Shown in pieces: positions 50,008 through 58,782 of a stretch of DNA of 64,000 bases. Numbering within the stretch: position 1 is the first letter of the stretch; each line of letters starts with the position of its first letter. A program made the position numbers and the translations under genes. This DNA is from Rosenbergiella collisarenosi (GTDB lineage Bacteria > Pseudomonadota > Gammaproteobacteria > Enterobacterales > Enterobacteriaceae): the NCBI RefSeq assembly GCF_018494085.1, contig NZ_JABBFP010000004.1:124001-188000 (forward strand), read 5' to 3'. The notes beneath the pieces are model-generated. The model saw only the letters and a program-made list of their open reading frames with translations, did no database searches and was not told where the DNA came from.

Positions 50008-50592
50008 ATGATGAAAGACGAAAAAAAAATTTCCGAGCAAGGTCTAAGTAAAGAAGGGGCAACGCGTCGTCGCCTCTTCGGTCAATCTGGTGGACTCGTC
50101 GCCAGTTTCGCTATTGGGAGTGTCCTGACCGGACAAGCCATCGCAGCATCACCCAGTACCCCTGCGGTATCGTCACCCGATACGCAAACTCTCAATCAAT
50201 TTCTCAAAGTTTCTCGCTTACTGACCGGACATCAAACGCTCGATACCACGTTGGGCCAGCGTCTGTGGGAGGCGTTTCATCAACACTCCGAACAGTTCGC
50301 CAGTCAATATGCAGCCCTAAGCCAGTGGATCGACGATCATCACCCTGTAGACGTTGAGGCTCTGGATCAGCAGTTGCAAGGACAACCCTTACACGACGTG
50401 ATGATGAACATCATTCGTGGATGGTACCTCGGCGTCGTCGATAATAGTCATCATGCACAAGTCCTCTCTTATCAGAATGCATTGATGTATCAGGTACCCC
50501 GTGACGGCATGGTCATTCCGACCTATGCGCACAATGGGCCTGACTATTGGACAGCAGAACCGCCACCGGTCGATCGTTTATTAACATTCTAA
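50008..50592 (+). CDS. Small subunit of membrane-bound FAD dehydrogenase (Tat-exported)
   Basis: A 194-residue subunit of the sorbitol/gluconate dehydrogenase small-subunit family. A twin-arginine signal (TRRRLFGQSGGLVASFAIGS) suggests that it is folded with the flavoprotein in the cytoplasm and carries it across the membrane, since the flavoprotein itself has no signal. The C-terminal block MMNIIRGWYLGVVDN...ALMY is typical. First gene of a three-gene operon (small, cytochrome, flavoprotein). Confidence 0.85.
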   Translation: MMKDEKKISEQGLSKEGATRRRLFGQSGGLVASFAIGSVLTGQAIAASPSTPAVSSPDTQTLNQFLKVSRLLTGHQTLDTTLGQRLWEAFHQHSEQFASQYAALSQWIDDHHPVDVEALDQQLQGQPLHDVMMNIIRGWYLGVVDNSHHAQVLSYQNALMYQVPRDGMVIPTYAHNGPDYWTAEPPPVDRLLTF

Positions 50593-50657
50593 TTTTCCAA
50601 GGGTCTCTGCCCAGGCAAAAATGTTACCGATAACTAATTCCACCCTTTGGAGTTACT

Positions 50658-52139
50658 GTGAGAAATTTTTTTTCAACTCGCCTACGCGCGAGTCACTTAG
50701 CGCTGAATATTTCGGCGATCTGTCTTGGCATGGGTGGCTTCGCAGGCTTTACCCAAGCCGCTGAGCAAGTCCCGGTACAAGCCCCGACTGTGCAGCAAAC
50801 GCAACAAGATCTTGTAGCTAAAGGACAATACTTAGCGATTGCCGCGGACTGTGCTGCCTGCCACACCGACCCGACAACGAAGCAGCCGTTTGCGGGCGGA
50901 TACGCCATCCATTCACCGATGGGCGTGATCTATTCCACGAATATCACTCCGTCGCAACAATATGGCATCGGTTCCTATAGCGAACAACAGTTTGAACAGG
51001 CAGTCCGTCACGGTATTCGCGGCGATGGTAGCCATCTTTACCCTGCTATGCCTTATGCTTCGTATGCCGGGTTAACCGACGACGATATTCACGCGCTATA
51101 CACCTACTTTATGCATAGCGTTGCACCGGTAAATACTGAGAACAAGGCTACTGCCTTGAGTTTCCCGTTCAATATTCGGCAGATGATGTTCGGGTGGAAC
51201 CTACTGTTCCTAAAATCGGGTGCCTATCAGAACGATGACTCACAAAGTGCCGAATGGAACCGTGGGAAATATCTCGTCGATAACCTTGAGCACTGTGGGG
51301 AGTGTCACTCACCTCGTAACTTGATGATGGCACAAAAACAGGGAGCAGATGCCCTTAGCGGTGCCGCCTTGGGCAGCTGGTATGCGCCTAACCTGACTGC
51401 AGATAAAATGAGTGGTCTAGGTAGCTGGTCACGTGATCAACTCAAACAGTATTTGCAAACTGGCGATGTCCCAGGTAAAGCTCAAGCTGCGGGCCCAATG
51501 GCCGAGGCGGTGACTAACAGCCTACAACATCTGCATGATGCAGACATTGAAGCGATTATCACTTATCTGCAAAGTCTTCCGGCACAGGCGCAATCTCACC
51601 AAGCTAAAGCGACCGGTGATTTTGGACAAGCGTCTAACGTCGACAGTGACGTGCGCGGGACGGCGGGCTTAGGGATTGGTTTACCGCAAGATATGAGCGG
51701 CAAAGCGCTGTATGACAGTGCCTGTGCGAGCTGTCACCAGCCAGATGGCCAAGGGACTACCGATCATTTCTATCCCTCTCTTTCCCATAACACGGCAACC
51801 GGTGGCAATACCCCGAATAACCTGATCTCCGCCATTCTATTTGGCGTGCAGCGTGAGGTAAAAGGCAAAGAAGTCTTAATGCCAAGCTTTGGTCCTGGCT
51901 CTCAGGTACAAGCGCTCAGCGACCAGCAAATTGCTAGCCTCAGTAATTATATCTTCCAACAATATGGCAATCCTGATCTCCATGTAACGCCTGAACAGGT
52001 TACCGCACTGCGTAAGGGTGGAGAACAGCCGTTACTCGCTCGCATCGCGGGCCCAGCCACCATTGGTGGTGGCGTGGTAGTGGTGTTGATTGTCTTATTA
52101 CTGGTTATCCGCCGTTCGCGTAAAAAGTCCCGTGGATAA
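50658..52139 (+). CDS. Triheme cytochrome c subunit of the dehydrogenase
   Basis: A 493-residue membrane-anchored cytochrome that passes electrons from the flavoprotein to ubiquinone. Three heme-c sites are at Cys65-Ala-Ala-Cys68-His69, Cys213-Gly-Glu-Cys216-His217 and Cys356-Ala-Ser-Cys359-His360. The signal peptide is about 35 residues and a C-terminal helix (IGGGVVVVLIVLLLVI) precedes a basic tail. The start is a GTG at 50658 with a TTGGAG ribosome site. It resembles cytochrome subunits of gluconate, 2-ketogluconate and sorbitol dehydrogenases. Confidence 0.9.
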   Translation: MRNFFSTRLRASHLALNISAICLGMGGFAGFTQAAEQVPVQAPTVQQTQQDLVAKGQYLAIAADCAACHTDPTTKQPFAGGYAIHSPMGVIYSTNITPSQQYGIGSYSEQQFEQAVRHGIRGDGSHLYPAMPYASYAGLTDDDIHALYTYFMHSVAPVNTENKATALSFPFNIRQMMFGWNLLFLKSGAYQNDDSQSAEWNRGKYLVDNLEHCGECHSPRNLMMAQKQGADALSGAALGSWYAPNLTADKMSGLGSWSRDQLKQYLQTGDVPGKAQAAGPMAEAVTNSLQHLHDADIEAIITYLQSLPAQAQSHQAKATGDFGQASNVDSDVRGTAGLGIGLPQDMSGKALYDSACASCHQPDGQGTTDHFYPSLSHNTATGGNTPNNLISAILFGVQREVKGKEVLMPSFGPGSQVQALSDQQIASLSNYIFQQYGNPDLHVTPEQVTALRKGGEQPLLARIAGPATIGGGVVVVLIVLLLVIRRSRKKSRG

Positions 52140-52168
52140 ACCATTCGAATTCGCAGTGAGAGGGTGTT

Positions 52169-53800
52169 ATGTCAGAACAATATAGTGCAGATGTCGTCGT
52201 AGTTGGAGCAGGGATCTGCGGCGGTACGGTGGCTAAAGAGTTAGCGGAAGCGGGTTTATCAGTGTTAGTCCTTGAGGCTGGCCCGCGTTGGGAGCGCGGT
52301 GAGGTCGTAGAAAACTGGCGCAATATGCCGCCGGTGAATAAGTCAGAATCTGACTATGCGACACCTTACCCCGCCCAGCCTTGGGCGGTGCACCCACAGA
52401 TGAACCCTTACAATGAGTACCCTGAAGTTTCAGGCCCTGATGCCAGTGCCTTTCGTCAGGGGATGATTAAGGGGATTGGGGGAACCACTTGGCACTGGGC
52501 TGCATCTTGCTGGCGTTTCCTCCCTGCCGATTTACAGCTACACAGCACCTATGGGGTCGGCCGGGATTGGGCCGTCACCTATGACGAGCTCGAAGATTAC
52601 TATTACCGCGCGGAAGTGCTAATCGGCGTGAATGGCCCCAATGATACGTCGCTAAAATACGTTGCCCCACGTAAAAAGCCGTTCCCGATGGAGCCAATGC
52701 CTTACGGTCCCGCCGACCGTCGCTTTACCGAAGTCGTTGCTCAAGCTGGGTATGAGAATACGCCTGTGCCACAAGGCCGTAATAGCCGTCCTTACGATGG
52801 CCGTCCACAATGCTGTGGTAATAACAACTGTATGCCCATCTGCCCGATAGGGGCGATGTTCAATGGTATTCATAGCGTAGTGAAGGCAGAAGCTGCCGGA
52901 GCGAAATTCATTGCCAACGCCGTGGTTTATCGTATCGATACAGATAAAGACAATAATATCACCGCGATGCACTACTACGACCCAGACAAAGTCTCGCACA
53001 CCGTTACCGCGAAAACCTTTGTCTTAGCGGGCAACGGCATTGAGACACCAAAACTCCTGCTACTGGCTGCCAACGACCGTAACCCGAACGGCATCGCCAA
53101 TAGCTCAGGACAGGTTGGTCGTAATATGATGGACCACCCTGGGATCTTAATGAGCTTCCAAGCGGCAGAGCCTATCTGGACCGGGGGTGGCTCGGTACAG
53201 ATGAGCTCAATCACTAACTTCCGTGATGGCGATTTCCGTCGCGACCACTCAGCTATCCAGATTGGGATGAACAACACCTCGCAAAACCATAAGGCGGGTG
53301 TCAAGGCATTACAGATGGGGCTAGTCGGTAAGAAACTCGACGCAGAAATCCGTCGTCGCGCCGCCTGCGGGATGGATATCTACGTTAACCACGACGTATT
53401 AGCGAACCCCGATAACCGCTTGACCTTAAGTACACAACGCAAAGATAAGCTGGGGATCCCTTTCCCACATGTGACTTACGACGTCGGCGATTACGTGCGT
53501 CGTTCAGCAGTACATTCTCGCCAGCATTTAATGAATATTGCGAAGCTATTTGGCGCAACTGAAATCGAGATGACTCCCTGGTTTAACCCTAATAACCACA
53601 TTATGGGTGGGACGATTATGGGCCATGACCCGAAAGACTCGGTCGTGGATAAGTGGTTGCGTACCCACGACCATAAAAATCTCTACATCGCCTCCGGTGG
53701 TGCGATGGCCGCAGCGGGTACTGTTAACTCAACGCTGAGCATGGTTGCGTTATCGTTACGCGCCTGCGATAGCATTAAGCAAGAGATGTTACATAGCTAA
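52169..53800 (+). CDS. GMC flavoprotein large subunit of membrane-bound dehydrogenase
   Basis: The 543-residue catalytic subunit, probably oxidising a sugar or sugar acid in the periplasm. The FAD-binding motif is VVVGAGICGGTVAKELAEAG with GIGGTTWHWA. Cys215, Cys216, Cys221 and Cys225 (QCCGNNNCMPICP) include the CC-x4-C pattern that binds a 3Fe-4S cluster in related FAD glucose dehydrogenase. The active-site His is in NNHIMGGTIMGHDP. Gluconate, 2-ketogluconate and sorbitol are all possible substrates; sequence alone does not decide. Confidence 0.9.
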   Translation: MSEQYSADVVVVGAGICGGTVAKELAEAGLSVLVLEAGPRWERGEVVENWRNMPPVNKSESDYATPYPAQPWAVHPQMNPYNEYPEVSGPDASAFRQGMIKGIGGTTWHWAASCWRFLPADLQLHSTYGVGRDWAVTYDELEDYYYRAEVLIGVNGPNDTSLKYVAPRKKPFPMEPMPYGPADRRFTEVVAQAGYENTPVPQGRNSRPYDGRPQCCGNNNCMPICPIGAMFNGIHSVVKAEAAGAKFIANAVVYRIDTDKDNNITAMHYYDPDKVSHTVTAKTFVLAGNGIETPKLLLLAANDRNPNGIANSSGQVGRNMMDHPGILMSFQAAEPIWTGGGSVQMSSITNFRDGDFRRDHSAIQIGMNNTSQNHKAGVKALQMGLVGKKLDAEIRRRAACGMDIYVNHDVLANPDNRLTLSTQRKDKLGIPFPHVTYDVGDYVRRSAVHSRQHLMNIAKLFGATEIEMTPWFNPNNHIMGGTIMGHDPKDSVVDKWLRTHDHKNLYIASGGAMAAAGTVNSTLSMVALSLRACDSIKQEMLHS

Positions 53801-53806
53801 GCGATG

Positions 53807-53834
53807 ATATCGCCCTCGGATCAGAGGGCGATAT
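53807..53834 (+). terminator. Terminator hairpin after the dehydrogenase operon
   Basis: A perfect 11-bp stem (ATATCGCCCTC at 53807-53817, complement at 53824-53834) with a 6-base loop. The following 234 bases are AT-rich and hold no gene that I can see. Confidence 0.75.
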
Positions 53835-54068
53835 GCTGCCGTTTATCCCAGTTGTTCACTGACTCGCGCTCGACGGTTATTTTTTAAAGTATCTTTTTGC
53901 TACAGCCTATTGGCCACACGTATTATTTAATATCGATAATAATTATATGAATTACAGTTATGATGTTATTGATGAAGAGATATGATTAGCATAATCTAAT
54001 AAGAAAATATTATTAGAAGTCATTGACGATTAATTTAATACTCCTAAAACATTAAATTAATTCTCAAT

Positions 54069-54488
54069 TTAGTTATTTGGAATTATATTGATATAGTTAG
54101 AACAACTTTTAATAATCAAACTATCACTAGTAATCAAGGTTAAAGATTCTGTTTTAGCTTGCGATACGATGATTCTATCAAAGGGATCTTTATGTAGATT
54201 TTCAGGTAGATTACCGACAGATATTGCATGTTCACCACCAATAGAAAGCTCTAAAAAGCCATTTTTTAGTAGATGCCGTCTAAAAACCTCTACATTGATA
54301 CTGAAATTAGGCTTATTGAGTTGTGATTTGATCATGATTTCCCATATTGATGCCACGGAGAACATAACTTTATTATCAGTATCCTCTAAAATATATTTTA
54401 CGTCGGAACTTACTCTTTCTGGTTTATATCCCATAAAGAGTAAAATATTAGTATCGGCTAGGTAATGATTGGTGAAAACATCTTTCAT
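54069..54488 (-). CDS. PIN-domain toxin (VapC-like)
   Basis: A 139-residue putative RNase of a type II toxin-antitoxin system. The acidic PIN residues are in place: Asp12 (LADTNILLF), Glu50 (ASIWEIMIK), Asp101 and Asp104 (HKDPFDRIIVSQA), and Asp122 (LITSD). It overlaps the antitoxin gene by one base (TAATG), so translation is coupled. Both genes are markedly AT-rich against their neighbours, suggesting transfer. RNA target unknown. Confidence 0.88.
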   Translation of the reverse strand: MKDVFTNHYLADTNILLFMGYKPERVSSDVKYILEDTDNKVMFSVASIWEIMIKSQLNKPNFSINVEVFRRHLLKNGFLELSIGGEHAISVGNLPENLHKDPFDRIIVSQAKTESLTLITSDSLIIKSCSNYINIIPNN

Positions 54489-54745
54489 TACTCGCCATGT
54501 CCGTTGAATAAGCTTTCTATATCTTTTTTATTCAATTGATCGAAGTCTTCTATATAAGTCTCTGGAATATCATCATGTCCAATCATAAACCCTAGTTTTC
54601 TTTTTTCCTTTTCCTCAGTGTAAGCAACTAACTTAACCATTACCTTCCCATTTTTAGCAATCATCACTGGTTCACCGGTATTGGCAACCTCCTGAATAAT
54701 TTTGGAAAGATGAGTTTTTGCTTCATATATGTTGATTTTTTCCAT
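54488..54745 (-). CDS. Phd/YefM-family antitoxin
   Basis: An 85-residue antitoxin with the N-terminal Phd fold (NIYEAKTHLSKIIQEVANTG, then PVMIAKNGKVMVKLVAY). The C-terminal tail, rich in Asp, Glu and Asn, would bind and neutralise the PIN toxin. The partner order (antitoxin first) and coupling are canonical. An AAGAGG ribosome site lies upstream. Confidence 0.88.
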   Translation of the reverse strand: MEKINIYEAKTHLSKIIQEVANTGEPVMIAKNGKVMVKLVAYTEEKEKRKLGFMIGHDDIPETYIEDFDQLNKKDIESLFNGHGE

Positions 54746-54762
54746 AATAGAAACCTCTTTTA

Positions 54763-54775
54763 TACTGCAACAGTA
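54763..54775. promoter_or_regulatory. Dyad operator candidate of the toxin-antitoxin pair
   Basis: A perfect dyad TACTG-CAA-CAGTA lies 18-30 bp upstream of the antitoxin ATG. A TTGACC -35-like hexamer is about 30 bases further up on the minus strand. Autorepression by the antitoxin complex at this site is inferred from position. Confidence 0.5.
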
Positions 54776-54959
54776 GTAAGTTATCCAGTCTAGTCAGATT
54801 GGTCAAGTATTAATCAGTTTTAAACTTTGGCATTTAGTGAAGCCTGTACCGCTTATGTCGCCATTGTTGATCATCGAGTAAAATCTGGAACTGACAAAAG
54901 CGGAGGAGCCATCGTCACGGAACCGCTTCGTGCTAATATTCGTGTACGATTTTTGCCAT

Positions 54960-55000
54960 CTTTGCTCTTCTCCATACTCGCGATATTAAGAAGAGCAAAG
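54960..55000 (-). terminator. Hairpin downstream of the M20 gene at 55 kb
   Basis: A perfect 12-bp inverted repeat (CTTTGCTCTTCT at 54960-54971, complement at 54989-55000, 17-base loop) lies 14 bp after the stop of the M20 gene on the minus strand. No long T run follows. The rest of 54776-55014 holds no gene I can support. Confidence 0.6.
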
Positions 55001-55014
55001 CAAGATCTCTGCCG

Positions 55015-56274
55015 TTATAAATGCTCGGAGTCAACCGCCAGCCAGGTTAGCGCGGCTACTAACATCGCCTCAAGCCCTGCTTGTACAGTATCGTCTAAAT
55101 GAATGGTAAATTGTGAGGAGTGGTTGGCCGGGATCGTTTCGAGCGAATCGGCCTTTAGTGCTCTCTGCCATACCTGAGGGTCCGTTCCGCCGACAAACCA
55201 GAATACGTAGGGAACCTGCCAATGGCGGCCAAACTGGCTAAAGTCTTCGCTCGCCGTGGCCGGTTCGGTTTCGAAGCAGCGCTCCGCAAAATGTGCAATA
55301 AACTGCTGGCTCAGACGTTCGGTAGCCGCGATATCGTTTTCCGTCACCGGGTAACTGTCGATAAATTCGATATCCGGGTCCCCCGCTCCCGAGGCATGGC
55401 TTTCGCAACAGCAGATCCGTTTAACCGAACTAATCATTTTATCCCGCACACTATCTTTATAGCTGCGCATATTCAGCTTAAGTACGGCATCATCGGGAAT
55501 AATGTTTTCTTTTGTCCCCGCTTGGATCGAGCCGATAGTCAGCACCGCGCTATCCAGCGGCGCGGTTTCTCGCGAGATGATGCTCTGCAGGCGTACCGCT
55601 GAATACGCGGCGATCATCACCGGATCGATAGCGTTTTGCGGCATCGATCCATGAGCGCCTTTACCATGAAATTTAACGTGTAGGCTATCACCCGCCGTCA
55701 GAATCGCCCCGGCCCGATAACCGATCGTCCCTGCCTTACCCACCATCACGTGTTGACCAAGAATAATATCGGGTTTGGGAAAATGCTGCATGTCGCCAAT
55801 CATGGCTAAGGCTCCCTTACCGATCTCTTCTCCCGGTTGGAAAACCACCATCAGCGTACCTTGCCACTGCTCACGATGAGCCGCTAATAATTCTGCCGCG
55901 CCCATCAACCATGCGACATGCAGATCGTGACCACACATATGCGATACCGGCGTTTTATTGCCGTCCGGCATTTCGCCGACGACTTGGCTGGCGTAATCTA
56001 GGCCGGTCTTCTCTGCCATCGGTAGTGCGTCCATATCTGCCCGCAGCATTACCGTAGGCCCAGACCCGTTATGTAACAGTCCGACAACGCCCGTAATGCC
56101 TAAGCCTTCAGTTACCTCATACCCGAGTTTTTCCAGGTGTTCAGCGGCGATCCGAGCAGTTCGAAATTCTTGCATGGAAAGTTCGGGATGCTGATGGAGA
56201 TCTCGATAAATCGCAGTGAGCTTAGGAATAAGCGTAGTAATATCTGGGCGCAGTTGCGCAATGGTAGCGTGCAT
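55015..56274 (-). CDS. M20-family amidohydrolase (hippuricase-like)
   Basis: A cytoplasmic metallo-amidohydrolase of 419 residues that likely cleaves N-acyl or N-aroyl amino acids. The metal site is formed by SHMCGHDLHVAW (Cys and His) and FQPGEEIGKGA; GAHGSMPQNAIDPVM belongs to the dimerisation lid. I chose ATG 56274, with an ACGAGG ribosome site; the longer frame adds 37 unsupported residues. A CCC run (RICCCESHAS) in the lid is unusual. First of the scavenging cluster. Confidence 0.87.
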   Translation of the reverse strand: MHATIAQLRPDITTLIPKLTAIYRDLHQHPELSMQEFRTARIAAEHLEKLGYEVTEGLGITGVVGLLHNGSGPTVMLRADMDALPMAEKTGLDYASQVVGEMPDGNKTPVSHMCGHDLHVAWLMGAAELLAAHREQWQGTLMVVFQPGEEIGKGALAMIGDMQHFPKPDIILGQHVMVGKAGTIGYRAGAILTAGDSLHVKFHGKGAHGSMPQNAIDPVMIAAYSAVRLQSIISRETAPLDSAVLTIGSIQAGTKENIIPDDAVLKLNMRSYKDSVRDKMISSVKRICCCESHASGAGDPDIEFIDSYPVTENDIAATERLSQQFIAHFAERCFETEPATASEDFSQFGRHWQVPYVFWFVGGTDPQVWQRALKADSLETIPANHSSQFTIHLDDTVQAGLEAMLVAALTWLAVDSEHL

Positions 56275-56446
56275 AATGGAACCTCGTCGACAATAGATAA
56301 GCAGTTGTACTGCGACAGAGGAAAAAGAGTGTGGCAATTTTTGCTTAAACGCTTTGTCGTAGGATAAGCCACGTGTATTTAGCACGTTAACCTTAATAGC
56401 GTTAGGGGATTAGCGTCGCAGTCGGATAACTACGACGCTTTTGTTA

Positions 56447-57718
56447 TTAGAAAATCGACAGTGGGTACTGCGCGATCACCCGGATCTCGTTACCGCCTGC
56501 ATTGTAGTCTGCCGCATCTGACGACACGCGCAGCACGGAGTAACGCACACCTAGCTGAAGATCCTTGGCGAACCCAGAAGGGATCTTATATTGGATCTGG
56601 TTAAAGAACTCGTGCTCGTGACCATTGCTGGAGGCAGAAGTCTTGATGTTATCCCCGCGTACATAGGCCACATCGTAACGGAGTCCTTCAATCCCGAGGC
56701 CGGCAAGGTCAACGGAATACGCGGCTTGCCACGAACGCTCATCTTCGCCGTTGAAGTCAGACCAGTAGGAGTTCGCCAGCCATATCGTGTTACCGCCATC
56801 GCCGATACCACCTTTATTACGGTAGCCGCCATACATATAGCCACTACTGCCGGTATTTTGCTGGTACGCAACCTTGAACGTATGGATATCGTAGGTATAG
56901 CTAGCCGCGAGGCTCCAGATAGTGTTACTACGACCGCTATTGATGCTTTCAGCGTAGGCTTTATCTAGGCGTGAGTTATAACCGTTAAAATCCCAGACCA
57001 TTTTCTGTTTTTCAGTGAAGGGTTGGGTATAGGTAAAGCCTAGATATTGTTTATTATCAACATCTTGAACGTGCGACGCATAGGCAGACGCGGTGAACTG
57101 ATCGTTAAAGACATATTTCGCCCCACCAAACGCGATATTATCCAGCCCTGAATCGTGACTTTCGGCGCTTTTACGCTGCTCGGCGGTGAAATAGCCACCG
57201 GTAATATCTAAGCCGTCGATCTCTTGCGAGTCGAGCATAAAGCCGGTGTAGGTCTCTGCTAACAGTCGAGAGCTATCCGAGGTGAGGATAGGCAGGGTTG
57301 GCTGTTGTGTCCCGTAACTGAATACGGTATTGGAGAAACGCATCTTCGCCGTCGCACCAAATTTCGCCAGATCCTTCTTCGCGCGTCCATCGCTATCTTG
57401 TGAAAAGTAGTCGATGCCGCCTGCGCCGCTGCGTCCGCGTCCGCCGTCAAGTCGAACCGCATATTGGCCAATCGCATCGACGCCAAATCCAACGGAGCCC
57501 TGAGTAAAGCCAGAGGTATAAGTACCAATAAAAGCTTGGCCCCATTCGCGGCGGGTACGTACCCCTTCGTCCTTATAATTACGGTTGATCATCGCATTTT
57601 TAATCAGCAGATTAAGATGGCTGTCTTCCAAAAAACCGTTACTTTCCTGTTGAGACGCTGCAAAAGCGGGTTGGGCGACCAACAACGCTAAAAAAGAGAA
57701 AGAAAAAACCTTGTTCAC
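56447..57718 (-). CDS. OprD-family outer-membrane porin (paralogue 1)
   Basis: A substrate-specific porin of 423 residues for small carboxylate-bearing solutes such as amino acids and peptides. A Sec signal (FSFLALLVAQPAFA) precedes a beta-rich sequence with the family block TRREWGQAFIGTYTSGFTQG and LDGGRGRSGAGGIDYFSQDS. It ends in an aromatic residue (QYPLSIF), as outer-membrane barrels do. The start is a GTG at 57718. It is clearly a paralogue of the porin at 58783. Confidence 0.93.
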   Translation of the reverse strand: MNKVFSFSFLALLVAQPAFAASQQESNGFLEDSHLNLLIKNAMINRNYKDEGVRTRREWGQAFIGTYTSGFTQGSVGFGVDAIGQYAVRLDGGRGRSGAGGIDYFSQDSDGRAKKDLAKFGATAKMRFSNTVFSYGTQQPTLPILTSDSSRLLAETYTGFMLDSQEIDGLDITGGYFTAEQRKSAESHDSGLDNIAFGGAKYVFNDQFTASAYASHVQDVDNKQYLGFTYTQPFTEKQKMVWDFNGYNSRLDKAYAESINSGRSNTIWSLAASYTYDIHTFKVAYQQNTGSSGYMYGGYRNKGGIGDGGNTIWLANSYWSDFNGEDERSWQAAYSVDLAGLGIEGLRYDVAYVRGDNIKTSASSNGHEHEFFNQIQYKIPSGFAKDLQLGVRYSVLRVSSDAADYNAGGNEIRVIAQYPLSIF

Positions 57719-57846
57719 TGTGTTTGCCTATAGTGTAAATTTATATGATTTTTTATACATAACTTGTTACTTAAGTTGACAATCTAGCATCATTAATCGC
57801 GTTTTAAAATTCTTAAAAATACTTTTATTATTCTTTTTTTAGATAA

Positions 57847-58656
57847 CTACCAACCGGGGATCGCCCCGCCTTTAAATAACGTTTCGGCCGCTTTGGCGAC
57901 TTCTGGCGATTGGTAGGCATGCACAAATTCCTGAACATTCTTCGCTTGACGATTATCCTCGCGGCTCACAATGATATTCACATAAGGCGATTGCTTATCT
58001 TCGATAAACAAGCTGTCGCGCACCGGTGAAAGACCGGTTTGTTCGATATAAGTCGTATTGATAATGGCTATCGCCACTTTCGGGTCGTCTAACACATGGG
58101 GCAGCTGAGCCGCTTCCAACTGTAGCAGTGTAAGATGTCGAGGGTTTTGCGTAATATCAAGTGTGGTCGGTAACAGGCCTTTTTTAGGAGCGAGGGTGAT
58201 CAAACCCTGTTTCTGGAGGAGCAACAAGGCTCGTCCGAGGTTAGTCGGATCATTAGGAATAGCAATCGTTGCATGATCGACGAGCTGCGTAACCGAGTGG
58301 ATCTTGCGTGAATAGGCCGCAATGGGAAATACAAAGGTGTTTCCGACGGCCACTAAGTGGTAACCGTGTGCCGCATTATCTTGGGCGAGAAAAGGCCGAT
58401 GTTGAAAAACGTTGGCATCCAGTTCCCCCTGATTGGTGGCATCGTTCGGTATGATAGAGCCACTGAAGCTGACCAGTTGTACCTTGAGTCCATATTTCTG
58501 TTGCGCGACTTGCTTAGCGACTTCAGCCACCTGCTCTTCCGCCCCGGTGATCACGCCTACCTTAATTTGCGACATATCCTCGGGAGCCTTATCACACGCC
58601 GAGAGTAAGTAGGCGCTAAACAGTAGCGCCGAGAGTTTCAACACCGAATGAGCCAT
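57847..58656 (-). CDS. MetQ/NlpA-family substrate-binding lipoprotein
   Basis: A 269-residue methionine-type ABC substrate-binding lipoprotein with a lipobox ending LLSAC (Cys20 about). The core IKVGVITGAEEQVAEVAKQV, HRPFLAQDN and PNDPTNLGRALLLLQKQGLI is typical. No MetN ATPase or MetI permease gene is nearby, so it may share a MetNI system encoded elsewhere, or bind a related sulfur compound. Tandem MetJ-box-like repeats lie 37-60 bp upstream. Confidence 0.88.
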   Translation of the reverse strand: MAHSVLKLSALLFSAYLLSACDKAPEDMSQIKVGVITGAEEQVAEVAKQVAQQKYGLKVQLVSFSGSIIPNDATNQGELDANVFQHRPFLAQDNAAHGYHLVAVGNTFVFPIAAYSRKIHSVTQLVDHATIAIPNDPTNLGRALLLLQKQGLITLAPKKGLLPTTLDITQNPRHLTLLQLEAAQLPHVLDDPKVAIAIINTTYIEQTGLSPVRDSLFIEDKQSPYVNIIVSREDNRQAKNVQEFVHAYQSPEVAKAAETLFKGGAIPGW

Positions 58657-58692
58657 GATCTGATCCTTTAAGATGATGCTGTAATAGTTTAT

Positions 58693-58716
58693 GGATACCT
58701 AGATACCTAGACGTCC
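58693..58716. promoter_or_regulatory. Tandem MetJ-box-like repeats
   Basis: Three contiguous 8-mers, GGATACCT, AGATACCT and AGACGTCC, match the met-box AGACGTCT at 4, 5 and 7 of 8 positions. The tandem 8-bp spacing is the diagnostic feature of MetJ operators. The array is 37-60 bp upstream of the MetQ-like start. MetJ regulation is inferred. Confidence 0.6.
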
Positions 58717-58782
58717 AAATGAATGTAATCAATCAGCATGGCTAATGCAAGCAATGCCGTATAGGCGAGAAGATTAATCGCC

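Noticed and set aside
54827-55102. Plus-strand frame of 91 codons between the antitoxin and M20 genes
   Set aside because: It starts with a TTG without a ribosome site, and its end overlaps the conserved C-terminus of the M20 gene on the other strand.
58715-58782. Short hydrophobic open stretch on the minus strand downstream of porin 2 (reads LAYTALLALAMLIDY)
   Set aside because: It suggested a remnant of a metI-type permease, but about 20 codons without homology evidence could be chance, and a short hairpin overlaps it.
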